Shown: one piece after another, positions 10,174-20,283 of the stretch
Layout: the number at the start of each line of letters is the position of its first letter
Position numbering within the stretch: the first letter of the stretch is position 1
NCBI GenBank assembly: GCA_031771865.1
Contig: JASISA010000027.1
Span: 2,542,001 to 2,606,000 of the forward strand
Length of the DNA stretch: 64,000 nucleotides
DNA from: Nothophaeocryptopus gaeumannii
Lineage: Eukaryota; Ascomycota; Dothideomycetes; Mycosphaerellales; Mycosphaerellaceae
Direction: 5' to 3'
The notes under the pieces: generated by a model
The model's input: the letters and a program-made list of their open reading frames with translations, nothing else
The model's database searches: none
What the model was told of the DNA's origin: nothing
Program-made: the position numbers and the translations under genes

Positions 10174-11812
10174 ATGGCCTCCTATTCTGGAGTGCCTGGC
10201 CTCCCTCATGACTTGCAGACCGATCACATGAATCCCGATGTCAACTACGGTACGTGCGCACCATTCACCTAGCCTGGCCCGAAGCACCGCCGTCCCGGCG
10301 GCCTCTCGCTACAGCGTTGTGATCGCGGCCCACCTTCATGGACGTTACTATTTTCCTGCGCATCTACTGACCGGAGTTCAAGGACCGCCTCCTTCTGCGT
10401 CCAGCGAAAGCAAGAGTCCATTGAACCTCAACTTCTTGAGAAGCTTGCAACCAGAGAAGAAGCAAACGAAAGGTGAATAGTTTCCACGGATGTACTAATC
10501 GAGCTCTCTGCTAATTAAGCTGTGCTCAGATGGTCAGCCTCCCAAGAGAAGAGGTCCCAAGCCTGACAGTAAACCGGCTCTCACGAGACGACAGGAGCTC
10601 AATCGACAGGCGCAGAGGTAGGTTAGCCTATCGGCTCTTGTGGATATTCACTAACATGATTCAGGACTCATCGAGAGCGAAAGGAGATGTATATCAAGGC
10701 TCTCGAGCAAGAAGTGCTGCGCTTGAAGGAAATGTACACTACGACATCTCGTGAGCGAGATCAGTTCGCCGATGAGAACCGCCGACTTAAGCAGCTGCTG
10801 CTCCAACATGGCATATCATATGACTTCGGCGAGTCACCCATCAAGTTTCAACGAGAGAACAGCGGTTACGGCCCCAGTTCAAGCGGGAGCATATCCGGCA
10901 GCTATCGTGGCACCTCAGACAGTACTGGCTTGAGCCCGCCGTCCTCTAGCATGACGAGCCAGATGGGCGCAGCGCCGCCTGTGCCCAACATGCCCATGAA
11001 CATGCAGGCAGCCCAGGCACGGAATATGGCACAATTGCCTACGAACAGGCTGGACTACGATCAGATTGGCATCGATTTCGTTCTTACGTATGATTCCCAG
11101 GGGAGACCCGTCCAAATTCCCGGACCCTACCCTTCTCCTCCGCCGCAGGGCTAGCCGACGGCGGTCGATGAATGCCTCGGTAGGCCTTTCGAGCATTCAA
11201 AGTTCGTTTCGGCTGACGCTCACCTTTCTTTGTAGGCTGGAACGACCTTGCATGGACCACATGCAATACCTCATGGTGCGCTCGCACAACCCTGAAGGCC
11301 AGCCCTTCCATCACCCCATGGAGAGAGCCGATGACATGGAGCACGAACATATGTCCGGACATGCCTTGATGGCGACAGGAGCACCTTACTCTCATATTAT
11401 GCATAAACCAGCAGAGAAATATCCTCACCAAATGCCCGCGGAGCTAGACAGCAACTCACTTTCGAAGCTCTTGAGCCTGAGCAATCGCTTGCCATTGGAT
11501 CGGGATGGAGAGATTACGCCTGTAATGGCTTGGTCCATGATTTTCCAGCATGCTAGGGTTCGGGAGATTGACAAGGTCGACTTTGAGAGGGTGAAGATGG
11601 ACCTGTCCACCAAAGTCAGGTGCTATGGGTGAGTCTCCGGCAACTGAATCTTGATCGCTCGATCAAGCGTAGGCTAATCTACTTGTAATAGCTTTGGCGC
11701 CGTTCTCGAAGAGTTCGAGGTCGTCGATGCTCTTGACAAGATTTTCGCTGAGAAGGACACTATGCCAACGTTGGACTTTAAAGTCGTCAGTCAACAGATC
11801 TCGGTCCACTAA
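10174..11812 (+). CDS. bZIP transcription factor (Yap-like basic region)
   Basis: Six exons: 10174-10249, 10383-10472, 10530-10617, 10665-11087, 11236-11628 and 11692-11812, giving about 396 aa. All introns have GT-AG ends and CTGAC/CTAAC-like branch points. Splicing joins RTHRERKEMYIKALE across intron 3 and FVLTLERPCMDHMQ across intron 4, which removes an apparent TAG at 11152. The basic region is NRQAQRTHRERK, close to the Yap/Pap1 signature but with His in the usual aromatic position, followed by a leucine zipper (ALEQEVLRLKEMY...). The C-terminal domain (LSNRLPLDRDGEITPVMAW, then RCYGFGAVLEEFEVVDAL) resembles the conserved C-terminal region of many fungal bZIPs. It is a nuclear DNA-binding regulator with unknown targets. 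Confidence 0.9.
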
Positions 11813-12005
11813 TCTATCATCCTGATAATTTCTCAACACTGGACGGATCCACTCATCTCGAGAAGGGAGAGCAATCTCATCAAAATTGTCAAAATGGAGC
11901 GGGACATGACACTGCACGTATATATGTATGGAAATGTATCAGTTAAAATTACGATTATTCGATGATGCTCTCTTTTCACTTATCTGCTGACGCCTTTCCT
12001 TTCCT

Positions 12006-15000
12006 TCATGTCCAATTCTGCCATTGACAGCTACAGCCGCCTGACCCTCCATCAATCCCTGTTCCAGCCTCTCCATCACTGCGTCTACGCAGACGCGTGT
12101 TATCATCACCATCATCATCATTGCCGGGAACATCAGCCGGATTCACCAACTCACCACCACCCACGCCTCGATGTTCAAACACCCACGTCTTCGCGTTATT
12201 AGACACATGCTTCTTCTCATCATCGATGCCATAGCAATAAACGCCCTTTTCATCTGCTTGCCCACCGTGTCTATCCAGCGTGACGGTCACTGCGTAGGGA
12301 AAGCTGCCTGGGGAGGACATGTCGTTTGCAGAGGGATTCTGAGCCTTGACAGAGATGTCACTCGAGTTGGAGGGGAAGAGGATGGCCACGGGATCACGAC
12401 GCGTCCAGATCTGGACGTGGAGTCGGGTTTGGGAGAATGTACAGACGGCCGTGGCGTTGGATAGGGCGACGTTGCTGGTGACGTTGGAGGTGCTGGAACT
12501 GCTGTTGAGGGACGATGTGGAATCCGTAGTAGTGCTTGTTCCTGAGATGTACATGGAGCGGTCGAAGTACGTGTAGAACCCGTAGTGCTCTGAGTCTTGA
12601 CCGCGGTTGTAGAGTCTCAACGGCTGCGCGACAACGTGTGGGTATAAGAGCTGATCGTTGGGCTGACCGTCTGGTTTCGTCGCAGGAGCTGGGATCTTTG
12701 ACGGCGCGGACGTGGACGCGTTGGTGACGGATTGGACGTTTGGAGCTGAGGGATATGGGTAGGAGAAGTTGCTGTCTCGCTTGTGTAGGTTGGAGGACTG
12801 GGCGAGAGCCACGGCGTCGAGAAGGGACATGTAGAAAGGAGTTTCCTCTCCATTATAGGGCTTGGTGATGTTGTCTGTTGTTTCGCCCATAAATTGCTGG
12901 TCGTTCTTCGACGGTGGTGACGGAGTAGAAGTGTACATATACTCGCTCCACAGACTCCTGCGTATAAATTGATGGAGTTTGCTCCCGTCTTGCCACCGTT
13001 TGACAGTTGTGCTGTTAGAAGAGGAAGCGACTTCAGTTTCATTGCCTGGAAGCGTGCCGTTTCGAAACCGTATTTCGAATCGAAAGTCAGGCACCTTTGA
13101 GCCAGATTGACCAGCCGCAGCACAACTCCACATCGCTGCTGGAGAGACGCACGAGTTCTCTGACGCTGTATTCCTGGGCTGTATGACCGTGCTGACTCCC
13201 ACTGGAAGAGCTGGGAAGCCGGTCAGATTCAACCAGGAGACCTCCACAGGCGTGTCGTGGTGCCATTGCGGAATGAACACGACCAGGAGGACGATGAGAA
13301 GTATCAACATCGAAGCGACCCCGGTGGCCAGGAGCCAGAAGAATCGGCGGTACCATGGTCGGTACACTCTGGCCTTATGAGCGCTTCGGACTTCCAATTG
13401 TCCAAACCGATCAGTTCCAAGGCGCGGTTTCTCCGAGAGAGGTTCGGGTGCAGGGAACAAGTCGCCTTCGCCGTCGGATATACCAAGGCCATATGAGTCC
13501 TGTCTTGTGTGAGGGGGTCTGACGACGTTCTTTTCCGATAATGTCTCTGTTGGATTGCCACGGCAGCTGCTGACCTCTTCTCGATGCGCGATGGTCGCTG
13601 CTCCTAGCCCAGGCCCTGGTGCTGTTGATCTAGACTCCATCGCGACATGATTCTGCTCCCCGAAAGCAGACGCCGGGCCGACAATCCTTCCAAAATGCGC
13701 ATCTTGGACCACTGGTGTCGTTGACAAGGGCGACATCGTGTAAGTGTATGTGACCTGGGTCATTCCTCGCTTGGGCTGTGACTTGACTGTTGGGGGAGTC
13801 GTCAATTCCTCTTCCGACGGCGTGGAGAAGAACGCCGGTCGAGCATTGGTTGGGGCCGTAGACGTGGGAGAGGAGTCACTTGGACCGGCTGGGTGACGCT
13901 CTTGTGGCGAGCTCCTCTCGACGCTTGCGATTCCCTCCGCTTCCAGTGCCGCCTCGAAGACCGTAGCATCTGGACTGTGGATAGAGCTGCCATGAGCAGA
14001 CCGCTGTCGATCAGGAATGAAAACGCTTTGTGACGGGCTCCATCCAGCGAGGCTGTCATCGACGCCACTTTTCTCAGCAGCCGTGCCCAGGTAAACGCTT
14101 GGGAAATTTCTCCTAGGGTCGTAGTATGAGGCTGCCAGTCCTTGGCTTGGTATCCGGTAAATGTTCACCGCCTTGGCATGTGGATCCATTGCGCCGGGTG
14201 CTGTGTCTGATCGCTTCAACACAGTCGGCATATCCGAATCATTGTGATCCCCAATCGCTGGGGCAGAGCGGAGCTCATCGTCATTAGGTCCGCGATTCAA
14301 GAAGACTATCCCGGCATGAGAGTCAACTGTTCCCATATCGGCCGCATTGCGCAGGACAGGTTCGCAATCTGTCGCATGTTCCAGATTGGTAGGAGAGCGC
14401 CAGAAGGACATGTGACCGGATTTTGCAGAAAAAGGCGACGTGATAATGTTCCACCAGCCTCTGGACCGTCGTGGCGTGGGCAAGCCTGCTGTCGTCCTCT
14501 TCGAATTGCGAATGTCAAAAGGCATGATATCATGATCAGGAAAACTTTTAGATGTTATTGGTGTGCTGTCTTCTTCAAAAGCGGTGAAGTCCGAGAACCG
14601 TGACTGCGTCGGTTGCGTTTGTATAAACAGTGGAAGCGGAGGGACTGGCGGCAAATCACTTTGTCCGCGATTCCTGGGCATGCAATTGGTGTATCGAGAA
14701 TAGACGCTCGAAGCAGGCCTTCGCCTGTTGACCTCTAGTGTTTCGGTAGCGGGAAATCTGTCCTGAGCAGGTGTAATGACGATCACTGGCGTGGCGGCTT
14801 CGTGACCGTAGCCTGGAGATTCCTTCTTGCTCCCATGGACCTCTGTGACTGTTGGCGATCGAGACCATGATGTCGAGGATCGTGGAACGGGCGTCGGGTT
14901 CGAGATCGTGGACGGTGATAGAGAGATGCCAATAGGAATAGCTCGGTCGGAAGGAGAGACGCCGTGGTTGAGATCCAACGGAGTCGGGCGGAGGGCCTGC

Positions 15001-15362
15001 ATGCGGCTTCGAGGAGGAACCATCAAGCCATGTTGCTCCGAAGAGGCCATCTTCTCCACGACAGCGCCTCGCGTACTGCGAATTGAACCGATCGATGCTT
15101 GAGGATTGGGAACCAGCTGCTGCGCTCCAGGATCGATCGGTGTTCGGGCACCATTGTGCTCCCTTGAACCCTCACGAGAATGCGCATCTTCCCGGGCTTT
15201 CGACGCAGCGAAGCTCACAAAGCTCAGCTGCTGGACACGAGACTCATAGGGAAAGACGTTAGGCTGGGTCGCACACTTGGTATCGATAGAGAGGTCTCCA
15301 AATGGCCGCGGTTTTGTCTTCTTCTGTGACGGCTTGCGTCGATTGTTGATCCTTTCCAGCAT
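12006..15362 (-). CDS. Large single-pass membrane glycoprotein of unknown function
   Basis: A single exon of 1118 codons. Residues 1 to about 670 are Ser/Pro-rich and probably cytosolic. One strong transmembrane segment lies at about 675-700 (FFWLLATGVASMLILLIVLL). The 418-residue C-terminal part has many Asn-X-Ser/Thr sites and several Cys, which fits an extracellular or lumenal domain. Near the membrane it has VSWLNLTGFPALPVGVSTVI, conserved in fungal proteins that are often named 'glycoprotease family protein', although no protease motif is visible. The tail is acidic and then Gly/Cys-rich (GGSGGCSCQWQNWT). It converges on the bZIP gene (193 bp apart). A structural or sensor role at the cell surface would be a guess. 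Confidence 0.85.
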   Translation of the reverse strand: MLERINNRRKPSQKKTKPRPFGDLSIDTKCATQPNVFPYESRVQQLSFVSFAASKAREDAHSREGSREHNGARTPIDPGAQQLVPNPQASIGSIRSTRGAVVEKMASSEQHGLMVPPRSRMQALRPTPLDLNHGVSPSDRAIPIGISLSPSTISNPTPVPRSSTSWSRSPTVTEVHGSKKESPGYGHEAATPVIVITPAQDRFPATETLEVNRRRPASSVYSRYTNCMPRNRGQSDLPPVPPLPLFIQTQPTQSRFSDFTAFEEDSTPITSKSFPDHDIMPFDIRNSKRTTAGLPTPRRSRGWWNIITSPFSAKSGHMSFWRSPTNLEHATDCEPVLRNAADMGTVDSHAGIVFLNRGPNDDELRSAPAIGDHNDSDMPTVLKRSDTAPGAMDPHAKAVNIYRIPSQGLAASYYDPRRNFPSVYLGTAAEKSGVDDSLAGWSPSQSVFIPDRQRSAHGSSIHSPDATVFEAALEAEGIASVERSSPQERHPAGPSDSSPTSTAPTNARPAFFSTPSEEELTTPPTVKSQPKRGMTQVTYTYTMSPLSTTPVVQDAHFGRIVGPASAFGEQNHVAMESRSTAPGPGLGAATIAHREEVSSCRGNPTETLSEKNVVRPPHTRQDSYGLGISDGEGDLFPAPEPLSEKPRLGTDRFGQLEVRSAHKARVYRPWYRRFFWLLATGVASMLILLIVLLVVFIPQWHHDTPVEVSWLNLTGFPALPVGVSTVIQPRNTASENSCVSPAAMWSCAAAGQSGSKVPDFRFEIRFRNGTLPGNETEVASSSNSTTVKRWQDGSKLHQFIRRSLWSEYMYTSTPSPPSKNDQQFMGETTDNITKPYNGEETPFYMSLLDAVALAQSSNLHKRDSNFSYPYPSAPNVQSVTNASTSAPSKIPAPATKPDGQPNDQLLYPHVVAQPLRLYNRGQDSEHYGFYTYFDRSMYISGTSTTTDSTSSLNSSSSTSNVTSNVALSNATAVCTFSQTRLHVQIWTRRDPVAILFPSNSSDISVKAQNPSANDMSSPGSFPYAVTVTLDRHGGQADEKGVYCYGIDDEKKHVSNNAKTWVFEHRGVGGGELVNPADVPGNDDDGDDNTRLRRRSDGEAGTGIDGGSGGCSCQWQNWT

Positions 15363-16347
15363 CCTTTCCCAAACAGATCAAGGAGTGTCTCGTCTCGCAA
15401 ATATACAAAAGAAAGTCGGCCGTGATACAGGGGGAAGACAGATGGAAGCAGTGCAAGCAGAAGATGTACTCGAGTGCAAGACTATTCAGCAAGCTCACAT
15501 AGGCAGGCAGTCTAAAACCCACTGTCTCATTGGATCCTGTGCTCGTTGAGAAGCGGCCCTGGGCAATTACAGGCTACAATGCCATGTGGGCCTTGAGACC
15601 TTCGGTATGAACATGGCAAAGAGCAAAGCACTGTCGTTCGGAGCGAGGTTTGCCAATCATCGTGTGTTTGTGTAGCGTCTGCAAGCGCTCAGTTTTAGCC
15701 GCCGTACTTCTAGACATATTTACGCGGTCCGATATGGCCGGTTCTAAATGCGTCGAACGTGGCATCAACCTGTTCAATGTGCGACGAGACATCAGTAGCG
15801 TTGAATGATTGCGGAACAATGGTTCAGTTGGAAGGTGCAGTGGTCTATTTGGTGTATGATGTATACAACATACAGTATCTGAAGCCGTTCGCGCCGGAGA
15901 GACGTTTCGACGCGGCATCAAAGCTCGATTTCGGTAGACGTGTGATTGGCCTAGACAGACAGGCTCCTTCAGCATTGGCCAGGAGGTTATCTACACTCCG
16001 CAGGCGTGGAGGAACACCGCCCTCATCACTCGTCTCTGCCTCTGCCTCTGCCTCTCACACTGACGAGCCGATACCGCAGACGCTCTTTGCGAGTGCTCGC
16101 CGTGAGCACTCCTTCTTGTCATTCTTTTACCATACATATAAGGCCGCCTCACAGGGCCGTACGCGCTCTCTCTGACTTCTAGCACCCGTACCCGCACACT
16201 CTCTTGCTCCCAACACTCATTCGCGCTGGACGCGACTCCTATCACGCTCCCTACATAACACGCCCACTGTCGTGCAATCACGCTCCTCGACTGCCGGCCT
16301 CCTGGACACATGTACACGCTCCCAAAAGAACATATCAATTGCCCGCG
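15363..16347. other. Divergent intergenic region before the MFS gene
   Basis: About 985 bp between the membrane glycoprotein (minus) and the MFS transporter (plus). It contains an imperfect TCTGCC repeat near 16034-16058 and a TATA-like element at 16134-16143. No gene is recognised. Confidence 0.5.
16134..16143 (+). promoter_or_regulatory. TATA-like element (ACATATAAGG)
   Basis: A TATAA-type sequence about 205 bp upstream of the chosen MFS start codon, followed by a pyrimidine-rich stretch. Position and sequence fit a core promoter, with no further support. Confidence 0.3.
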
Positions 16348-17943
16348 ATGCTGGGCTTTCACCGCAAGACGCGGTCGTTGATACCCGTGCGAGATATGGA
16401 GAAGATGGAACACACAAGGCATATTGCACAGGTGGAAGAGATGGAAGAGCCAGAGATCTATACACCGCGACAGCAGAGAAACTTGGTCATGATCTACCTT
16501 CTGTTCCTGGCTGAAGCTATCATGGCCTCTTCGCTTGCTTCACAGATCAATATACTCCTACCGTCCGGAACGGGATGCTTGAACATGGACACCTCATTCC
16601 TTCGCAGTGTCTTGCAATGCGCATACTACTTCGGTAGCGCCGCTGGCCTCCTCTGGGGCTTTGCCGCGGACAGGCTTGGCCGGAGACGAGTCGCCTTGAT
16701 TGGGTTGGCGGGCATGTCCATGTGCTGCTTGACCATGGGCTTCGCTACTAGCTTCGCCGCATTCTTTGCCTTGCGCTGTTTCGCTGGAGCTATCAGCAGT
16801 GCTGCGACTGTCTCTGGACTTGCTATGCTGGCAGACTCTACTCACGAGAGCAACAGCCGCACGAAGATTGTCGCACGGCTTCCGGTCGTTGCTGTCTGTG
16901 GCCAGCTTGGCCCACCTGTTGCAAGCTTCATCCGCAACCTTGCGAAAGATCACCTTGGCGGCATCTTTATCGAGTATCCTGGGCTTGGTGGACAGCTGGC
17001 ATGTGGTCTCCTCGTTGTGGGAATTGGTATTTCAGAGCTCATCATCCTAGATGAGACGTTGCTTGATGCGCAAAAGGACAAGTTCGATGAAGACCACGTC
17101 GATTGCGAGAAGACTGCTTTCCTAGGCCAGTCACTGTCGTACAGCTCTGAGGAATCTTTGAGCATCTCCATTATCGAGGCACTAAATGACGACGCTGCGG
17201 CCCCACGACCTTCTCGAATCAGTATCAGTCAGATGGTAACAGCGCCGTCTGTTCTGATACTGCTGGCTTCCTTCTCTGTGCTGTCCCTGCACGCTTCCAC
17301 ATTCGAGTCTCTCATGCCTCATATCGGCCACGATTCAACTCACAACTTTGGACTTGGCATTCCGTGCGCGTGGCTGGGTCCTATCATGCTGGTCGTGCAG
17401 GCAGTCGCAGCTCTCAGGATTATGCATTTCTTGCCATTCATTGTGAGCAAGATTGGCCTGCTGCCGATGTACCGAAAGACATCCCTGGTATTCCCAGCAC
17501 TGTACATCATCATTCCCCTGGTAGCATTCGGAGTCAATGCCACCGGTGCATCACATGTCATCTCGGCTGTTGTCAGCACGATAGCAACGCTTGTCAAAAG
17601 CACGCTCGCTGGAACGGCTCATATCTTGGTGCTTTTATTGGTCTTCTCTGCCGCTCCCGATGCATCTTCAACAGGAACTCTGATTGGAATAATTTCCGTC
17701 TCAGAGCTCTTCAAGGCCTTTGCGGTCGGCTTGACTGGCATCAGCTATTACCTCTCCGACGACTATTCCGTCGTTGTCGCAAACGGCTCTCTGTGGGCCG
17801 CACTTGCGATGTCGGCCCTCGTAGGAGCCGGAATTACCTGGAAATTGCGAGAAACCCCAAGGGTGGGTGCAGACATTCCAGAAGAATGCCTGAGCTGGCA
17901 GGGCATGTTCGATGCCGAAAGCGACGACGACGCTGGGTTCTGA
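16348..17943 (+). CDS. Major facilitator superfamily transporter (YCR023C/ZIF1-like)
   Basis: A single exon of 532 aa from ATG 16348; the frame is open further upstream to 16204, but that extension is leader-like. The protein has about twelve hydrophobic segments. MFS motif A is in the loop after TM2 (GFAADRLGRRRV), and a further signature is CFAGAISSAATVSG. A hydrophilic central loop around residues 230-290 carries acidic residues. The pattern (E-A-I-M-A-S at TM1, ADRLGRR, LADSTHESNSRTK) fits the DHA1-like fungal/plant group that includes yeast YCR023C and Arabidopsis ZIF1. Substrate is unknown. It converges with the acyltransferase-like gene (156 bp apart). Confidence 0.88.
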   Translation: MLGFHRKTRSLIPVRDMEKMEHTRHIAQVEEMEEPEIYTPRQQRNLVMIYLLFLAEAIMASSLASQINILLPSGTGCLNMDTSFLRSVLQCAYYFGSAAGLLWGFAADRLGRRRVALIGLAGMSMCCLTMGFATSFAAFFALRCFAGAISSAATVSGLAMLADSTHESNSRTKIVARLPVVAVCGQLGPPVASFIRNLAKDHLGGIFIEYPGLGGQLACGLLVVGIGISELIILDETLLDAQKDKFDEDHVDCEKTAFLGQSLSYSSEESLSISIIEALNDDAAAPRPSRISISQMVTAPSVLILLASFSVLSLHASTFESLMPHIGHDSTHNFGLGIPCAWLGPIMLVVQAVAALRIMHFLPFIVSKIGLLPMYRKTSLVFPALYIIIPLVAFGVNATGASHVISAVVSTIATLVKSTLAGTAHILVLLLVFSAAPDASSTGTLIGIISVSELFKAFAVGLTGISYYLSDDYSVVVANGSLWAALAMSALVGAGITWKLRETPRVGADIPEECLSWQGMFDAESDDDAGF

Positions 17944-18099
17944 TAACCACTACTACTGTTCTCGAGAAGCCTTTGTATCGTTCTGAACTCTCTTTTACGA
18001 CCCCTTGACGACCATATCTTTTTGGAGCTTATTTCGCTTATAGTGTCTGTGTGTGGATACTTTGGAGACCTATCTAGTTGTACAGTATTTCAGAGAATT

Positions 18100-19901
18100 T
18101 TACAGCTTCGACTGTTCTGTTACCCCTGGTGGATCTAGTGCGTGCTCAAAGCGGTGCTTCCATCGATTGACCAAGACTGGATCCATTATCGACGTGTCGA
18201 CACTCGGGTTGCAGAAAAGACCATCTTTTGTTCCCCCGATGCCGATCAGAAATTCGCCGTCTCTGGCTCGAACGCTGGCTGTCAAGTCCCGAAAGTCCGC
18301 GACAAAGTCTTTCTGGGGATCGTTCAAGTCGTATATCCCGCCTCTGATGAACGTGTCCCTATTACCAACAGAGCTCACGCCATGCGTCTGCATAGTAGGA
18401 TTCATGCGAGGAGGATACGCGCCTTGTAGATTCACGCCCTTTCGTAAATCACTCGGGAGATTGCTGTCCGCTCGCTCTAGACTGTAGAGATACTGATTTG
18501 CAAGGACCAGACCCGCGCCACGGCTATTCAGAAATTGTCGCTTCGCATCGTCTCCCTGCGGCTTTGCCCGTTTCTGGTATGCGGAGAGATGTCGCTGTGC
18601 CTGTCTGGCTAGGAGGCGTATGCGGCCCTCGACTGGTAGGTCTGAGGGCAGGAAGGGCAACCAGATCCCGTCGGAGAAGGCGAGCATCATGCTCTCCGGG
18701 TCGGTGTGGAAGTTAAAGAAGGCTCGTGGGTTGAGTGGGAAGCCTGTGATGAAGCACTTTCTGTCTTTGAGAGGAATGTTTGGGTATCGTTCTTCGTGGA
18801 ACTCCATTGTGCACATTGCTGCTAAGGCGTATATGGCAGCGCCTATACTGGCTTTGGCTTCTTTGGCGAGTTGGTGTAGACGCTGTGTGTTATATACCGG
18901 TACATGAATCTGGACTGGGATGGTGTTGAGAGGTGATGTGTTGGCGTATTCGAGCACGCGGCTGTAGACGGGCGACAATCGAGTCGCTTCTCTACGCTGT
19001 TGTCGTTGCAGCGGATTGTCGAATCCGACCGGTAGAGGTTTACGGACATGTCGCAGCAGGCGAGTGATGGCCCAGAACCAGCGCTGTCTTGCCAATGAAC
19101 CAGATATCTTGGGATATAGAGCCTCTTGGGGTGGCGGTAAATGCTTCAGCATTGTCGTTGGGTCCATGGAATCAAGGATCTCTTGCTTGATGGCTTTCAC
19201 GGACTGATTGAGGATTCGCACCAAGTCTCGCATCCAAACCCAAGCTGCTACTAGTCAGCAAGCAAGAGAGCAACGAAAGGAGAACTCATCTCACCACTCA
19301 GTCCATCTGCAATCTGATGTCCAAACACGAACAGCAATCGCAATATCTTCTCTCCACCCTCCAGCTCTGTTGGAAGTACAAACAGCCTCGCCAGGGCTTG
19401 CTCGGGATCCAGAACCCGTGCTCCATTTTGGCAATGTGTGTAGAAGTCCCAATGATCCACCCTCTCGTAGTGGTCTTCCAAAAACACGACAAGATCTCCG
19501 GCAGCTTCCACCGCCGCACTCAACTTCCCATGTATATCAACAACAAAGTGCAAGCCCTTGGGTGCAGATCGATTTCCATAGGAGTCGTCTCTCATTGTTC
19601 TCGACCCAATAAGCCCATGCCTCCCCCTCAATGCTGTCCACGCAAGTAGGATCCTCTCTCGAAAATCTTCGTCGATCAACTCATGTTTGATGCACACCTT
19701 GAGCACACATGTCATGTCTGCCCTTCCTTCGTAATATCTACCATCAGAATCGAATGAGGATTCAACCAAGCCGATGGGGCGAACGAAGGTGTCCCGGCCA
19801 TTGTGAGTCGTTCTCCGCCACCGGTATTCGTCCGCATTGCCATAATGGTGTAGCCAGTGTGTTGAGCTCGGTTCCTGATCAGTCGACTTTTGTTCATCCA
19901 T
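18100..19901 (-). CDS. Condensation/alcohol-acetyltransferase-like protein (HxxxD superfamily)
   Basis: Two exons, 19901-19295 and 19244-18100, joined across a 50-nt intron (donor GTGAGA, branch CTGAC, acceptor GCAG), give 583 aa. The splice restores GHQIADGLSAWVWMRDLVRI. HQIADG is the HxxxDG catalytic motif of CoA-dependent acyltransferases and NRPS condensation domains; the His would act as general base. The N-terminal half has the family's substrate-site character (WDFYTHCQNGARVLDPEQ). The C-terminal DFGWG-type structural motif is not obvious. No biosynthetic core gene (PKS, NRPS, terpene synthase) is within the window, so the acyl acceptor is unknown. The adjacent MFS gene is convergent and need not be related. 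Confidence 0.72.
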
Positions 19902-20283
19902 GACGGATTATTCTGCCAGCGAGACAGCAACATCTGCAGAGAAGGCTTCTCGGCTCTGCTGCGATGTGCTGAAGTTGGGTCGGCGTTAATCGACGCTCGC
20001 TAATGCAAGCTGAAGTGGGGACGTGATGTGCCGATCTCAGGTCGTCTGCGAAGTGTCATGAACCGCGTTTTCTGTGATCACAATGTAGTCTTGTTCATGG
20101 TAACTATCATCTGCTCATGGATGTCGCAATCTATAATAAACATCACCGATCAACAATCGCGGACGACTAGCCAAACGCGACAGGGGTATCTCAAGAACAA
20201 AGTCGTGTGCGCCAGTTCGTGACCACCAACTCTTCCTCATCCAACGACATGAGAAAGTGATTGATCTGTCCCATTGCCATATC
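19902..20283. other. Intergenic, acyltransferase promoter and kinesin 3' side
   Basis: 382 bp between two minus-strand genes. No additional gene, repeat or RNA is recognised. Confidence 0.5.

Noticed and set aside
11088..11235. Apparent premature stop (TAG near 11152) in the bZIP gene.
   Set aside because: A 148-nt intron with donor GTATGA and acceptor TGTAG removes it and restores the conserved LTLERPC block.
12095..12140. CATCAT/CACCAT run giving a His-rich frame on the plus strand.
   Set aside because: It is the reverse complement of the Asp-rich C-terminal coding sequence of the membrane glycoprotein.
16204..16347. N-terminal extension of the MFS frame by 48 codons.
   Set aside because: The extension is His/Pro/Arg-rich leader-like sequence; the ATG at 16348 is followed by the expected cytosolic N-terminus before TM1.
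18100..19901. MFS transporter and HxxxD acyltransferase as a secondary-metabolite cluster.
   Set aside because: No core synthase, oxidase or pathway regulator lies next to them, and the genes are merely convergent.
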